The notes: generated by a model not told the origin, from the letters alone. A DNA stretch of 64,000 nt from Nocardioides bizhenqiangii (GCF_034661235.1 NZ_CP141059.1:2293501-2357500); one strand, 5' to 3'. Shown: positions 10,861-19,744, counted from the stretch's first letter. Numbers and translations are program-made.

Positions 10861-12389
10861 TGCCCGGCCTCCTCGGTCGTGTTCAGGATCCGTACGTCGC
10901 GGAACAGCGCCGTCGGGCACCCGTGGCTCACCGCGGCGACCTGGCCGGGTTGCGCCTTGCCGCAGTTGAACGCTCCGCCGAGCAGCCAGGTGTCGGGCCC
11001 GCCGACCGCCTCCATCGCGCCCCAGAAGTCGGTGGTCGTCGCCTGGTAGGCGACGTCGCGCGCCTGGCCGGCGAGCCGGCCGTCGACGATCCGGAAGAAG
11101 CGCTGCCCGGTGAACTGGAAGTTGAACCGCTGCATGTCGATCGACCACGACTTGTCGCCGACGACGTAGAGGCCGCGTTCGACCTGCGAGATCAGCTCCT
11201 CGGTGCTGGGTCCGTCCGCCGCCGGCTGGAGCGACACGTTGGCCATCCGCTGGATCGGGATGTGCCCGGGGGAGTCGGCGTAGGCGCAGCCGTTGGACCG
11301 GCCGGCTCCCTCGTCGGCGCTGAGCTCGGGCATCAGCGCGGCCATCGGGCGGTCGAGCTGGAACCCGACCAGCATCCCGTCGCGCACGATGTCCCACTGC
11401 TGCGTGGCCACGCCGTCGTCGTCGTAGCCGATGGTGGCGAGCCCGTGCTCGACGGTCCGGTCGCCGGTGACGTTCATGATCGGGCTGCCGTAGCGAAGCG
11501 TGCCGATCTGGTCCGGTGTCGCGAAGCTGGTGCCGGCGTAATTGGCCTCGTAACCGAGCGCCCGGTCCAGCTCGGTCGCGTGGCCGATCGACTCGTGGAT
11601 CGTCAGCCACAGGTTGGACGGGTGGATGACCAGGTCGTAGCGCCCGGCCTCGATGCTGGGCGACTTGAGCTTCTCGGCCAGCAGGTCGGGGACCTCGTCG
11701 AGCTCGATCTCCCAGTCCCACGCGCCGGCGGACGGGTCGCCCACGACGTACTCCCAGCCCCGGCCGACCGGCGGCGCGATGCTCGCCATCGAGTCGAAGA
11801 CCTCGGACGTGCCGCCCATCGCCTCGAAGGCGGGCTGCATCCGCACCCGCTGCTGGGTGGTGCGGGTGCCGGCGAGGTCGGCGTAGTACTTGTTCTCCTG
11901 GACGGCGTACAGCGACGCAGTCGCGTGGTCGACGGCACTGCCGCGGCACAGCCGGATCGTCCAGTCGGCGAGGACGGCGGTCTTGTCGGCCGTGGAGACC
12001 TCGAACGGGTCGAGGTCGTACGACGACACCCAGGTCACGTCGTCGTAGACGGGCTCGGGGGCGAGCTCGACCGGCGTGGTGGTCATCGCGGCCGCGACCT
12101 TCGCCACCGAGACCGCGGTCTCGGCGACCCGACGGGCCTCGTCCTCGGTCAGCACCACTCCGGACGCGAAACCCCACGCCCCGCCGTGGACGACCCGGAC
12201 GGCGAACCCGACGAGGTCGGCGTCGGCGGCGCCTTGGAGTGCTCCGTCGCGGACCAGGATCCGCTGCGAGCGGATCCGCTCGAACCGGAAGTCGGCGTGG
12301 CTCGCCCCGAGGTCTGCCGCCCGGGCGAGCGCGAGGTCGCCGAGCCGACGGTGGGGGAGCGCGAGAAAGGTGGCGTCGATCCCGGGCAT
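10857..12389 (-). CDS. tldD: TldD family zinc metalloprotease
   Basis: A 510-residue protein starting at ATG 12389. The catalytic HExxxH motif is H265-E-S-I-G-H270 in LTIHESIGHATELD, followed by the glycine-rich GTSFATPDQIG region. This is the active subunit of the TldD/TldE protease, which cleaves unfolded peptides in the cytoplasm. The length is normal for the family. Its stop is coupled to tldE. The rmuC stop lies 26 bases upstream on the same strand, so rmuC may share the transcript. Confidence 0.95.
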   Translation of the reverse strand: MPGIDATFLALPHRRLGDLALARAADLGASHADFRFERIRSQRILVRDGALQGAADADLVGFAVRVVHGGAWGFASGVVLTEDEARRVAETAVSVAKVAAAMTTTPVELAPEPVYDDVTWVSSYDLDPFEVSTADKTAVLADWTIRLCRGSAVDHATASLYAVQENKYYADLAGTRTTQQRVRMQPAFEAMGGTSEVFDSMASIAPPVGRGWEYVVGDPSAGAWDWEIELDEVPDLLAEKLKSPSIEAGRYDLVIHPSNLWLTIHESIGHATELDRALGYEANYAGTSFATPDQIGTLRYGSPIMNVTGDRTVEHGLATIGYDDDGVATQQWDIVRDGMLVGFQLDRPMAALMPELSADEGAGRSNGCAYADSPGHIPIQRMANVSLQPAADGPSTEELISQVERGLYVVGDKSWSIDMQRFNFQFTGQRFFRIVDGRLAGQARDVAYQATTTDFWGAMEAVGGPDTWLLGGAFNCGKAQPGQVAAVSHGCPTALFRDVRILNTTEEAGQ

Positions 12390-12414
12390 GCTGCCCAAAG
12401 TATCAACGCCACCG

Positions 12415-13770
12415 TCAGCCGGCGTCGCGCTCGTCCTCCACGATCTCCGCGTCGACCGCGTGGTCACCGGACAGGAGGTCGAGCGGGAGCTCCTCGCGGT
12501 CGAGATCGGCGAGGACGGCGAAGTCCCCGCTGGTCAGGGCGCGGGGCGCTTCCTCGATCTGCCTCGGCGCGGGCAGGTTGGTGACCGGCTCGGCGGCGTT
12601 GAGCTTGCGGGCCGCCGGCAGCACCGAGCGCTCCAGCGATCCGCTGAACGCGTTGTAGTCCTTGACGCTGCGCTGGATCGAGCGCCCGAGCTTGTCGACG
12701 TGCTCGGCGAGCTTGATGATGCGCCGGTAGAGCACCTGACCGGTCTCGAAAAGCGCCTGCGCGTCCTCGGTGAGCGCCTCCTGCTTCCAGGTGAACGCCA
12801 CCGTCTTGAGCATGCTCCAGAGGTTGGTCGGCGTGGCGAGGACGACGCCCTGCTGGAACGCGTGCTCCATCAGCGACGGGTCGACGTCGAGGGCCGCGTT
12901 GAGCAGCTGCTCGTTGGGGATGAATGCCACGGTGAACTCGGGGCTGACCGACAGGCCCGTCCAATAGCCCTTGCGGGCGAGGGCGTCGACGTGCCCGCGG
13001 ACCTTCTTGGCGTGGTCGGCGAGAAGCCGCACGCGGGCCTCGGGCTCCAGACCTTCGCGCTGGGCGTCCATGAACGAGTTGTAGGGCGCCTTGGCATCGA
13101 TGGCCATCTGCTTGCCGCCGGGCAGGTAGATGACCATGTCGGGGCGGCGCTCGCCCGAGTCGGCGTCGACGGAGTGCTGCAGCTCGAAGTCGACGCGGTT
13201 GAGCAGACCGGCGGTCTCCACGAGGGTCCGCAGCTGGGTCTCGCCCCACGCGCCGCGGACCGAGTTGTTCTTGAGTACTGACGCCAAGGTGTCAGCCGCC
13301 TTCCTGGACTCTTCGACCGATCGCTGGGTTTGACGGATCTGGGTGGCCAGCTCCGCGTGCTGGGCGACCCGGGACTTCTCCAGGTCGTCGACCTTGCGCT
13401 GCATCGACCGGAGGTGCTCGACCACGGGGGTCAGCGTCTTCAGCACCTGGGTCTGTCCGTTCTCGCCTCGCTCGCGCTCCTGCTGCTGCGCGCGCTGCTC
13501 GCGCTCCCGCTCCGCCTGCTGGGCACGCAGGTCGGTCAGCGCCTGCCGGAGCTCGTCGACGCTCGCCAGCGCGCCGGCGAGGTCGGCCTGGACCTCCGCC
13601 CGAGCGGCCGCCTCCTGGCGCCGCACCTCGGCCACCGCCGCCTCGTGGCGCGCGGCGAGCACCTCCGCGGACTCTCCGGTCGCCTCCGGCGGCGTCATCC
13701 GGGCGCGGAGCGCCCAGCCGACGACGACGCCGATGACCAGGCCGAGGAGGAGCACACCGAGGGTTTCCAT
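12415..13770 (-). CDS. rmuC: DNA recombination protein RmuC
   Basis: A 451-residue protein with one N-terminal membrane segment (residues about 4-22, LGVLLLGLVIGVVVGWAL). A long Ala/Glu/Gln-rich coiled coil follows to about residue 150. The nuclease-like RmuC domain then includes VRGAWGETQLRTLVE, RRPDMVIYLPGGKQMAIDAKAPY and EFTVAFIPNEQLLNAAL. RmuC limits inversions at short inverted repeats in E. coli; the domain has a PD-(D/E)xK-like fold. Domain order and length are canonical. The start codon is the only one giving the anchor. Confidence 0.95.
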   Translation of the reverse strand: METLGVLLLGLVIGVVVGWALRARMTPPEATGESAEVLAARHEAAVAEVRRQEAAARAEVQADLAGALASVDELRQALTDLRAQQAEREREQRAQQQERERGENGQTQVLKTLTPVVEHLRSMQRKVDDLEKSRVAQHAELATQIRQTQRSVEESRKAADTLASVLKNNSVRGAWGETQLRTLVETAGLLNRVDFELQHSVDADSGERRPDMVIYLPGGKQMAIDAKAPYNSFMDAQREGLEPEARVRLLADHAKKVRGHVDALARKGYWTGLSVSPEFTVAFIPNEQLLNAALDVDPSLMEHAFQQGVVLATPTNLWSMLKTVAFTWKQEALTEDAQALFETGQVLYRRIIKLAEHVDKLGRSIQRSVKDYNAFSGSLERSVLPAARKLNAAEPVTNLPAPRQIEEAPRALTSGDFAVLADLDREELPLDLLSGDHAVDAEIVEDERDAG

Positions 13771-13868
13771 GATGAAGCCCAGTCTCGCAGCAGGGTCCGA
13801 CCTAAATCGGGAACGCCACGGTCGCGCGCGCCGTGTTTCGGCTCGTCCACCTGCCCTAGCCTTGCGTC

Positions 13869-14768
13869 ATGCGACCGTGGACTGCCGTGCCGCCCCAGCA
13901 AGGGCGGCGGTTCGTGATCACCGGGGCCAACGGCGGCGTCGGCTTCCAAGTCGCCCGGATCCTGGGGTCCCGCGGTGCCGAGGTGGTGCTCGCGTGCCGC
14001 AACCTCGAGAAGGGCGAGGCGGCAGCCCGGCAGGTCCCGGGGTACGACGCCGGCCGGGTCGTCGTACGACGGCTGGACGTGGCGGACCTGGCGTCGGTGC
14101 GGGCGTTCGCCGACGCCTTGCTGTCGGAGTACGACGGCCTCGACGTGCTCGTCAACAACGCCGGTGTCCTGGGGGCGCCGTACGCGCTCACCGCGGACGG
14201 CGTCGAGACGCACTTCGCGACCAACCACCTCGGCCACTTCGCCCTGACCAACCTGCTGCTCCCGCGGATCCGGGACCGCGTCGTCGTCACCAGCTCCCGT
14301 GAGCACCGCCGCGGCAGCGACATCGATGTCGACGACCTCGCGTGGGAGCGCCGGCCGTACAAGCCGTTCGCCGCGTACGCGCAGTCCAAGCTCGCCGACC
14401 TGCTGTTCATGTCGGAGCTCCAGCGCCGGCTCGCCGCCGCCGGGTCGAACGTCCGCGCCGTCGGGGCCCATCCCGGGGCGTCGTCGACCAACATCACCAG
14501 CGGCACCGGCCACCCGATCATCACCTGGATCGGCTACCACGGGCAGCGCCTGGTGGCGATGCCCGCCTGGCGTGGGGCGCTGTGCACGGTCTACGCCGCG
14601 ACGATGGACATCCCCGGCGACACCTACATCGGTCCGCACGGACGGTGGGAGCTGCACGGCTGGCCGTCAGCGGCACGGCGCAGCGCCGCAGCCCGGGACA
14701 CCGGGCTGGCCCGGCGCCTCTGGGAGGTCTCGGAGAAGATGAGCGGGGTCACCTTCCCCTCCCTGTGA
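13869..14768 (+). CDS. Short-chain dehydrogenase/reductase
   Basis: A 299-residue SDR with the NAD(P) motif TGANGGVG at residues 18-25, RLDVADLASV for adenine contact, VNNAGVLG, and the catalytic tyrosine-lysine pair in YAQSKLADLL. The catalytic serine lies in VVTSSREHR. The arrangement and the long C-terminal extension are like those of retinol-dehydrogenase/WW-domain oxidoreductase-type SDRs common in actinomycetes. The substrate is not predictable. The gene is flanked by genes on the minus strand, so it is transcribed alone. It shares layout with the SDR at 31718-32563. Confidence 0.9.
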   Translation: MRPWTAVPPQQGRRFVITGANGGVGFQVARILGSRGAEVVLACRNLEKGEAAARQVPGYDAGRVVVRRLDVADLASVRAFADALLSEYDGLDVLVNNAGVLGAPYALTADGVETHFATNHLGHFALTNLLLPRIRDRVVVTSSREHRRGSDIDVDDLAWERRPYKPFAAYAQSKLADLLFMSELQRRLAAAGSNVRAVGAHPGASSTNITSGTGHPIITWIGYHGQRLVAMPAWRGALCTVYAATMDIPGDTYIGPHGRWELHGWPSAARRSAAARDTGLARRLWEVSEKMSGVTFPSL

Positions 14769-14772
14769 CGGG

Positions 14773-15498
14773 TCAGTCGACGGTGACGGACTCGATGTCG
14801 ACCGCCGTGTTCGGGACTCCGCCGCCCGCCGGATGGCTGTTGTCCTGGCCGTCCGCGGCGACGTCCTCCACGATGGCGAGCGACGCCTCGTCGATCGTCC
14901 CGAACACGGTGTAGGACGGGGGCAGCGGAGTGTCCGCGTAGACGATGAAGAACTCCGAGCTGTTGGTGTTCGGGCCCGCGTTGGCCATCGCCAGCGTGCC
15001 CGGCGGGTAGGTCTCCGTGCCGCTGAGCTCGTCGGCGAAGGTGTACCCCGGGCTGCCGGTCGGGTTGCCGCACTGGAGGACGAAGATGCCGTCGGTCGTG
15101 AGCCGGTAGCAGCTCTGGCCGTCGTAGTAGCCCTGCTCGGCCAAGGACGCGAAGGAATTCACGGTGCACGGGGCGTTGTCGGCGTCGAGCTCCAGCTTCA
15201 GCTCGCCGACGGACGTCTGCATCGTGACCGGGACAGAGCCTTCGACGGTCGGGTCCGCCGGCGGGAGCGAGACCTCGGACCCGGAGCCGTCGGAGGCATA
15301 GGTGCAGGCGCCGGCTCCTTCGGTCGTCCCGGACTCCTCGTCCGTCGGGCTGTCGGCCGTCTCGGTCGGGGTCGAGGAGTCGTTGCCCGCCTCGTCGTCC
15401 GGGTCGTCCTCGCCGCACGCGGCGAGTCCGAGGGCGAGGACGAGGGCGGACGCCGCGAGGGCGGGACGGGTGAACGAGCGAGCGCGCATGACGGGCAT
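14773..15498 (-). CDS. Cyclophilin-type peptidylprolyl isomerase lipoprotein
   Basis: The protein begins with a lipoprotein signal: basic n-region MRARSFTRP, hydrophobic core, and lipobox LAAC with the acylated cysteine near residue 28. A low-complexity acidic/Ser-Thr linker follows (to about residue 70). The C-terminal cyclophilin domain contains NSFASLAEQGYYDG, NAGPNTNSSEFFIVY and YTVFGTIDE, so prolyl isomerase activity outside the membrane is expected. The start could be ATG 15498 or ATG 15489; neither has a strong ribosome site. It diverges from the LLM oxidoreductase gene at 15540. Confidence 0.9.
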   Translation of the reverse strand: MPVMRARSFTRPALAASALVLALGLAACGEDDPDDEAGNDSSTPTETADSPTDEESGTTEGAGACTYASDGSGSEVSLPPADPTVEGSVPVTMQTSVGELKLELDADNAPCTVNSFASLAEQGYYDGQSCYRLTTDGIFVLQCGNPTGSPGYTFADELSGTETYPPGTLAMANAGPNTNSSEFFIVYADTPLPPSYTVFGTIDEASLAIVEDVAADGQDNSHPAGGGVPNTAVDIESVTVD

Positions 15499-15539
15499 CG
15501 TAGACACCGGGAGGTTGCCGCCCTGCGTACGGTGGGCCC

Positions 15540-16409
15540 GTGGAGCTCGGCGTTCACTACGCAAACCTCTCCTTCCCCGGCTGGGAGGACCGGCTGACCG
15601 CGCAACTGGTCGGCACCGCGCAGGCGGCGGAGGCGGGTGGAGCCGAGCTCTTCACCGTCATGGACCACTGGTTCCAGATGGAGAACCTCGGCGGTCCGGC
15701 CGAGCCGATGCTCGAGGGCTACCTGGCCCTCGCCCACATCGCCGCCGTCACCGAGACGATCCGGCTCAGCACGCTGGTGACCGGCGGGACCTACCGCCAT
15801 CCCGGGCTGCTGGCCAAGATCGTCACGACCCTCGACCGGCTCTCCAGCGGGCGCGCACTGCTCGGGATCGGCGCCGGCTGGTACGAGCGCGAGCACCTCG
15901 GCCTCGGCGTACCTTTCCCGCCCACGGCGGAGCGGTTCGAGCGGCTCGAGGAGACGCTGCAGATCTGCCTGCAGATGTGGAGCGACGACAACGGTCCGTA
16001 CGAGGGCACGCACTACCGGCTCGCCGAGACGGTGTGCGTGCCGCCGCCGCTCGCGCAGCCCCACCCGCCGATCATGATCGGGGGAGCGGGGGAGAGGAAG
16101 ACGCTGCGGTTCGTCGCGCGGTACGCGCAGTGGTGCAACATCTTCGGCGAGACCCCGGATGTCATGAAGCACAAGCTGTCGGTGCTGCGCGGCCACTGCG
16201 AGACGGCCGGCACCGACTACGACGCGATCCGCAAGACCATGATCACCGCGGTCGACCCGCTGGCCGGTCCCGACGCGTTCCTCACGCTGATGGGGGAGTA
16301 CGCCGCCCTGGGGATCGAGCTGGTCACGCTCACCGCGCACGGGGACGACCCGGTGGCGTGGACGGAGCGGGTGTGCGCCGAGGTGCTGCCGGCCCTCCGG
16401 CAGCTCTGA
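15540..16409 (+). CDS. LLM-class F420-dependent oxidoreductase
   Basis: A 289-residue luciferase-like (beta/alpha)8 barrel starting at GTG 15540. It begins with MELGVHYANLSFPGW and contains RLSTLVTGGTYRHPGLLAKIVTTLDRLSSGR and GIGAGWYEREH, which mark the F420-binding LLM subfamily of Actinobacteria. PPIMIGGAGERKTLR is the typical late strand-loop. Deazaflavin F420 is the likely cofactor; the substrate is unknown. The gene is divergent from the cyclophilin lipoprotein with a 41-base gap, so their promoters must overlap. Confidence 0.9.
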   Translation: MELGVHYANLSFPGWEDRLTAQLVGTAQAAEAGGAELFTVMDHWFQMENLGGPAEPMLEGYLALAHIAAVTETIRLSTLVTGGTYRHPGLLAKIVTTLDRLSSGRALLGIGAGWYEREHLGLGVPFPPTAERFERLEETLQICLQMWSDDNGPYEGTHYRLAETVCVPPPLAQPHPPIMIGGAGERKTLRFVARYAQWCNIFGETPDVMKHKLSVLRGHCETAGTDYDAIRKTMITAVDPLAGPDAFLTLMGEYAALGIELVTLTAHGDDPVAWTERVCAEVLPALRQL

Positions 16410-16443
16410 ATGGTGCCGGCGCAGGGGAGCGGTCGACGTTATG

Positions 16444-16830
16444 TCAGTCTCTAGCCGCCGGCTGGAACAGCTCGATCAGGTTGCCCGACGGGTCTGCGAG
16501 CAGGATCTGGCTGCCGCCGGGACCTGAGACCAGGTCGCTGACGAAGGTCAGACCTGCCTCACCGAGCCGCGCGATCTCGGCCTCGAGGTCGTCGAGCTCG
16601 AGATGGATCCGGTTGCGGCCGGGCGAGGCCGCCAGGTCCGGCGGCGTCGCGCGCGCACCTGAGCTCTTCTCGCCGGACACCAGCAGCCGCAGGTGGCCGC
16701 GGACCACGTCCGCGAAGGCCGGTGCGGCACTCATGTTCACGGTGAAGCCGAGATGCGTCGTGTAGAACTCGACGGCGGCATCGACGTCGTCGACGAGATA
16801 GCGGACGCTGGCGTAGTCGTGGGTGTCCAT
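16444..16830 (-). CDS. VOC superfamily (glyoxalase/bleomycin-resistance-like) protein
   Basis: A 128-residue protein starting at ATG 16830. It has the paired beta-alpha-beta-beta-beta halves of the VOC fold, with VRYLVDDVDAAVEFYTTHLGF in the first half and GGSQILLADPSGNLIELFQP at the end. The terminal glutamate in NLIELF and a histidine in RIHLELDD are metal-ligand candidates. Family members range from lyases to antibiotic-binding proteins, so no substrate is assigned. The gene stands alone and diverges from the lipoprotein at 16931. Confidence 0.85.
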   Translation of the reverse strand: MDTHDYASVRYLVDDVDAAVEFYTTHLGFTVNMSAAPAFADVVRGHLRLLVSGEKSSGARATPPDLAASPGRNRIHLELDDLEAEIARLGEAGLTFVSDLVSGPGGSQILLADPSGNLIELFQPAARD

Positions 16831-16930
16831 GTGGACATCGTCCCTGAGAACGATTCTCGTCGGGAAGCGGTTGGCCACTGGTCGCTGGGTGGAAGGATCC
16901 GGGGGTCCCGCCGAACTGGAGGTCCTCACC

Positions 16931-17749
16931 GTGCAGCACGTCCCCACCCGCCCTCACCGCCGACTCCTCGCGACGGCCGCCTCGCTGGCCCTGGTGTCCC
17001 TCCTCGCCGTCGCCTGCGGTGACGACGGGGGAGATGCGGAGGCTCAGGAGACCGAGACCGTCGTCGTCGACCCGGACGGAAACGTCATCGGCGACCAGAC
17101 CGGCGGTGACGACGCGGCGGACGACTCGGGTCCTGCCCTGACCCAGGAGCAGCTCGAGGTCGTCGTGCTCACGCCGGAGAACGTAGGGGAGGGCTGGACG
17201 GGCGGACCGGTCGAGTCCGACGACGACAGCGTCGCACCCGGTTGCTTCGGCGAGATCTCGACGATCAGCGACAGCCTCGACCCGCTGGAGGTGGCCGAGC
17301 ACGACGTCGAGTACGAGTTCGGCGACGCCGGTGTGCCCGAGATCAGCAGCGGTGCGTCGTCGTACGAGGACGGGAACGCCGTGGCCGAGGCGTTCGTCGA
17401 GCTCAGCACGGTGCTCAGCTCCTGCACGTCGGTGACCGGCACCGACAGCGACGGCAACACCTGGGACCTGGCGGTCAGCTACGACGACACCGTCATCAGC
17501 GACGCCACCGACGACCAGATCAACGTCACCGCGTCCGGCAGCCTGACCGACACGTCCGGGAGCGAGTACGACCTGACCCTCCACCAGACCTACGTGCGGA
17601 TCGGCAAGAACGTGATCACGATCGGCGTCACGGACTTCACCGACCAGTCCGCGCTCCACGACGGTTACACCCAGATCGCCATCGACCGGCTGATCGACGT
17701 GATCACCGACTCCGAGCCGGACCAGACGACCGGCCCTCAACCCGTCTGA
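16931..17749 (+). CDS. Putative lipoprotein of unknown function
   Basis: A 272-residue protein starting at GTG 16931, chosen because it places RPHRRLLATAASLALVSLLAVACG as a lipoprotein signal with the lipobox cysteine at residue 29. An acidic, Thr/Asp-rich spacer follows. The rest is a soluble domain with a long beta-rich stretch (LTPENVGEGW..., later YVRIGKNVITIGVTDF) reminiscent of PknH/LpqN-type sensor domains, but I do not recognise the family with confidence. It is probably attached to the outer face of the membrane. No operon partner is evident. Confidence 0.7.
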   Translation: MQHVPTRPHRRLLATAASLALVSLLAVACGDDGGDAEAQETETVVVDPDGNVIGDQTGGDDAADDSGPALTQEQLEVVVLTPENVGEGWTGGPVESDDDSVAPGCFGEISTISDSLDPLEVAEHDVEYEFGDAGVPEISSGASSYEDGNAVAEAFVELSTVLSSCTSVTGTDSDGNTWDLAVSYDDTVISDATDDQINVTASGSLTDTSGSEYDLTLHQTYVRIGKNVITIGVTDFTDQSALHDGYTQIAIDRLIDVITDSEPDQTTGPQPV

Positions 17750-17863
17750 CGCGACCGAAGGGACAGAGAGCTCGCTCGTGCTGTTCACCCATGCCGGGTG
17801 AACCGAGCCGCGCACTTCGGAGGGAGGCTGTGACCGCCTGACAATCCTCCGAGGAGGCGCAGC

Positions 17864-18040
17864 GTGGACGGCCCACAGCGAATCAAGCAGGTCACCGGCT
17901 TGCTTGCCGACGGGACCGGACTGTCCGATGAGGAGCTCAAGTTCCTCGTCGGCTCGATCGTCGTCACCAGCGTCGTCTCGGGCGCACTGGCCATCTATGT
18001 CGGTGTCGAGAGGTTCCGCGAGTTCCTGAGGGATGGCTAG
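17864..18040 (+). CDS. Small membrane protein (58 aa), unknown
   Basis: A short frame begins at GTG 17864 behind a GAGGAGG site at 17851-17857 and ends at TAG 18038-18040. The 58-residue product has a charged N-terminus, a helix DEELKFLVG, and one hydrophobic segment (SIVVTSVVSGALAIYVGV) ending with a basic/acidic tail RFREFLRDG. One membrane helix is likely. I recognise no family. The good ribosome site and coding-like composition make it more than a random frame. Confidence 0.5.
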   Translation: MDGPQRIKQVTGLLADGTGLSDEELKFLVGSIVVTSVVSGALAIYVGVERFREFLRDG

Positions 18041-18132
18041 CCCCGCTGTGGGGAGTGCCTCCTCCGGTTTACTGGACACGCTGCGTATCAAGTCCGGTCG
18101 TATTCGGCCCTGATCAGACGGAGGAGCAAACT

Positions 18133-18418
18133 GGCTCTTCGCAGTTGAGGGTGTAGTCCGGTCGGCGCGTCGGTGGCCGGGTAGGGGTCGAGGTCTCCCG
18201 AGGATGGAGGTGACTATGATCTCGGGCTCGAAGTGCTCGGGCAGCGGTTGGAGCCCGATCGGGCGATTCTCCGGTGCCGGGTTGTCGAGCCCGTCAGATG
18301 GTGTCGTCGCTGCGGATGCCAGGGCGCGGCCAGGGACACGGTGGTCCGGCGGTTGGCGCAGGAGCCGTTCGGGTGGCGGCCCACGGTGTTGGAGGTCAGC
18401 CTCCGCCGATACCGGTGT
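18133..18418 (+). mobile_element. ISL3-type insertion sequence remnant, copy 1 (5' end, internally deleted)
   Basis: This 286-base segment repeats the beginning of copy 2 at 19023 nearly base for base, beginning GGCTCTTCGCAG. It differs in three ways. A CGCAGT unit near the end is single instead of doubled. A 78-base internal block is missing just after the ACTATG at 18213-18218. It stops matching at about 18418, in GATACCGGTG. Only one or two base changes were seen in the shared coding part. No functional transposase can be made. It lies directly upstream of the DinB-like gene in the same orientation as copy 2. Confidence 0.75.
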
Positions 18419-18468
18419 AACGCCGCCTCCGACGACCGGAACACGGACCGACGACGTGCCGCGAGCCG

Positions 18469-18975
18469 TCAGTCGCCGACGCTGCCGTCGATCATCTCGC
18501 GCAGGATGTCCGCGTGGCCCGCGTGCCGGCCGGTCTCCAGGATCACGTGCAGGTACACCCACCGCAACGTCAGCTCCCTGCCCCGCGGTGCGTAGTCGAG
18601 GCTGTGCTGGGCGGCGATCTCGCGGGAGCGGTCGCACTCCGCCTGGTAGGCGCCGATGACGTCGTCGAGCTTCTCGTTCGGCTCCAGCCGCAGGTCGGCC
18701 TCCGGGTCTGCGTCGGTCCACGGCGGCGTGGGCAGCTCCGCGGCGGGGATCTGCCCGATCTGCTCGGCGAACCCGCCCAGTTCCACCCACCGCAGGTGTT
18801 TGATCAGGCCGCCGAGGTTGGTGCCGGTCGGCACCGGGCTGCGCCGGGCGTCCTCCTCCGACACCCCGCGGGCCTTGCGCACGACGGCGTCGCGCAGGTA
18901 ATCCAGGAACGTCTCGAGCTGCTCGCGCTCGCTGGCGGCGACCACGCTGCCGAGGATCTCACTGGGTCTAGCCAT
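18469..18975 (-). CDS. DinB/DUF664-type protein between two IS remnants
   Basis: A 168-residue four-helix-bundle protein of the DinB/YfiT-DUF664 type, starting at ATG 18975 (MARPSEILGSVVAASERE). Landmarks are GTNLGGLIKHLRWVELGGF, with a conserved histidine, LTLRWVYLHVILETGRHAGHADILREMIDG with the paired histidines that usually bind metal, and YAPRGRELTLRWV. Members of this superfamily include metal-dependent thiol transferases, but the activity here is unknown. It is bracketed by the two truncated ISL3 copies and runs opposite to them, which suggests arrival with or next to an insertion element. Confidence 0.85.
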   Translation of the reverse strand: MARPSEILGSVVAASEREQLETFLDYLRDAVVRKARGVSEEDARRSPVPTGTNLGGLIKHLRWVELGGFAEQIGQIPAAELPTPPWTDADPEADLRLEPNEKLDDVIGAYQAECDRSREIAAQHSLDYAPRGRELTLRWVYLHVILETGRHAGHADILREMIDGSVGD

Positions 18976-19022
18976 GGCCCGAACGTAGCACGCGGGCCGA
19001 CCCTCGCACCGGGGGCTATTTG

Positions 19023-19637
19023 GGCTCTTCGCAGTCGCAGTTGAGGGTGTAGTCCGGTCGGCGCGTCGGTGGCCGGGTAGGGGTCGAGGTCTCCCGAGGA
19101 TGGAGGTGACTATGCCGTCCATCTGGAAGACCTCGACGTGTCTGACGCTACCTTCGCCCGCCCTGACCTGACCACGTTCGCTCGTCTTGATGATCTCGGG
19201 CTCGAAGTGCTCGGGCAGCGGTTGGAGCCCGATCGGGCGATTCTCCGGTGCCGGGTTGTCGAGCCCGACAGATGGTGTCGTCGCTGCGGATGCCAGGGCG
19301 CGGCCAGGGACACGGTGGTCCGGCGGTTGGCGCAGGAGCCGTTCGGGTGGAGGCCCACGGTGTTGGAGGTCAGCCTCCGCCGATACCGGTGCACCGGGTG
19401 CGGTCACGTGTGGCGCCAGGACACGTCGCGGGCCGCCGAGCCGCGGGCGACGCTGTCGCGACGAGGCCTGTGGTGGGCGCTGGAAGCCCTGGTGTGCCAA
19501 CACCTGAGTGTCGCCCGCGTCGCCGACGCTCTGGGGGTCTCGTGGAACACCGCCAACGACGCGGTCCTGGCCGAGGGCCGCCGGGTCCTGATCGACGATC
19601 CGCACCGCTTCGACGACGTGCAGGTCATCGGCGTGGT
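19023..19637 (+). mobile_element. ISL3-type insertion sequence remnant, copy 2 (3' truncated)
   Basis: The remnant begins GGCTCTTCGCAGTCGCAG, the same end sequence as copy 1, and runs through the leader and the 5' part of a transposase gene. Similarity to the ISL3 family comes from the encoded zinc-finger and HTH. Recognisable transposase coding stops around 19637, where the expected DDE catalytic domain should begin. No matching inverted end was seen downstream to 19930, so the 3' portion is lost. Confidence 0.75.
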
Positions 19638-19668
19638 TTCCGCAGGTCAGGAGGCGATTCCTCGTTGA
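19138..19668 (+). pseudogene. ISL3 family transposase, N-terminal fragment
   Basis: The frame encodes 176 residues. CRRCGCQGAARDT and the later YRCTGCGHVW give the paired-cysteine zinc finger, and RRGLWWALEALVCQHLSVARVADALGVSWNTANDAV gives the helix-turn-helix, both standard for the first third of ISL3 transposases of about 400 residues. After FDDVQVIGV the family normally continues into the DDE domain; here an unrelated ten-residue tail and a stop follow. The protein cannot be active as a transposase. It could still bind the element's ends if expressed. Confidence 0.85.
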
Positions 19669-19731
19669 CAGCGGGGTAGTGGATCCAAGCTGCGTGGGTG
19701 ATTCATCTGATGCGATACGCAGACTAGTACA

Positions 19732-19744
19732 TGACATAATGTCA
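19732..19744. promoter_or_regulatory. 13-bp palindrome TGACATAATGTCA, candidate operator
   Basis: TGACAT and its exact complement ATGTCA flank a single A, giving a perfect odd-length palindrome about 190 bases before the XRE-type gene at 19934. A second TGACAT, followed by an imperfect partner TGTC, occurs at about 19801-19815. The stretch 19669-19933 holds no gene, so these are the obvious regulatory candidates. Binding by the downstream regulator is only a guess. Confidence 0.35.

Noticed and set aside
18133-19668. Functional composite transposon carrying the DinB gene
   Set aside because: Both IS copies lack 3' ends and a DDE domain, and no outer target duplication was found; only remnants can be claimed.
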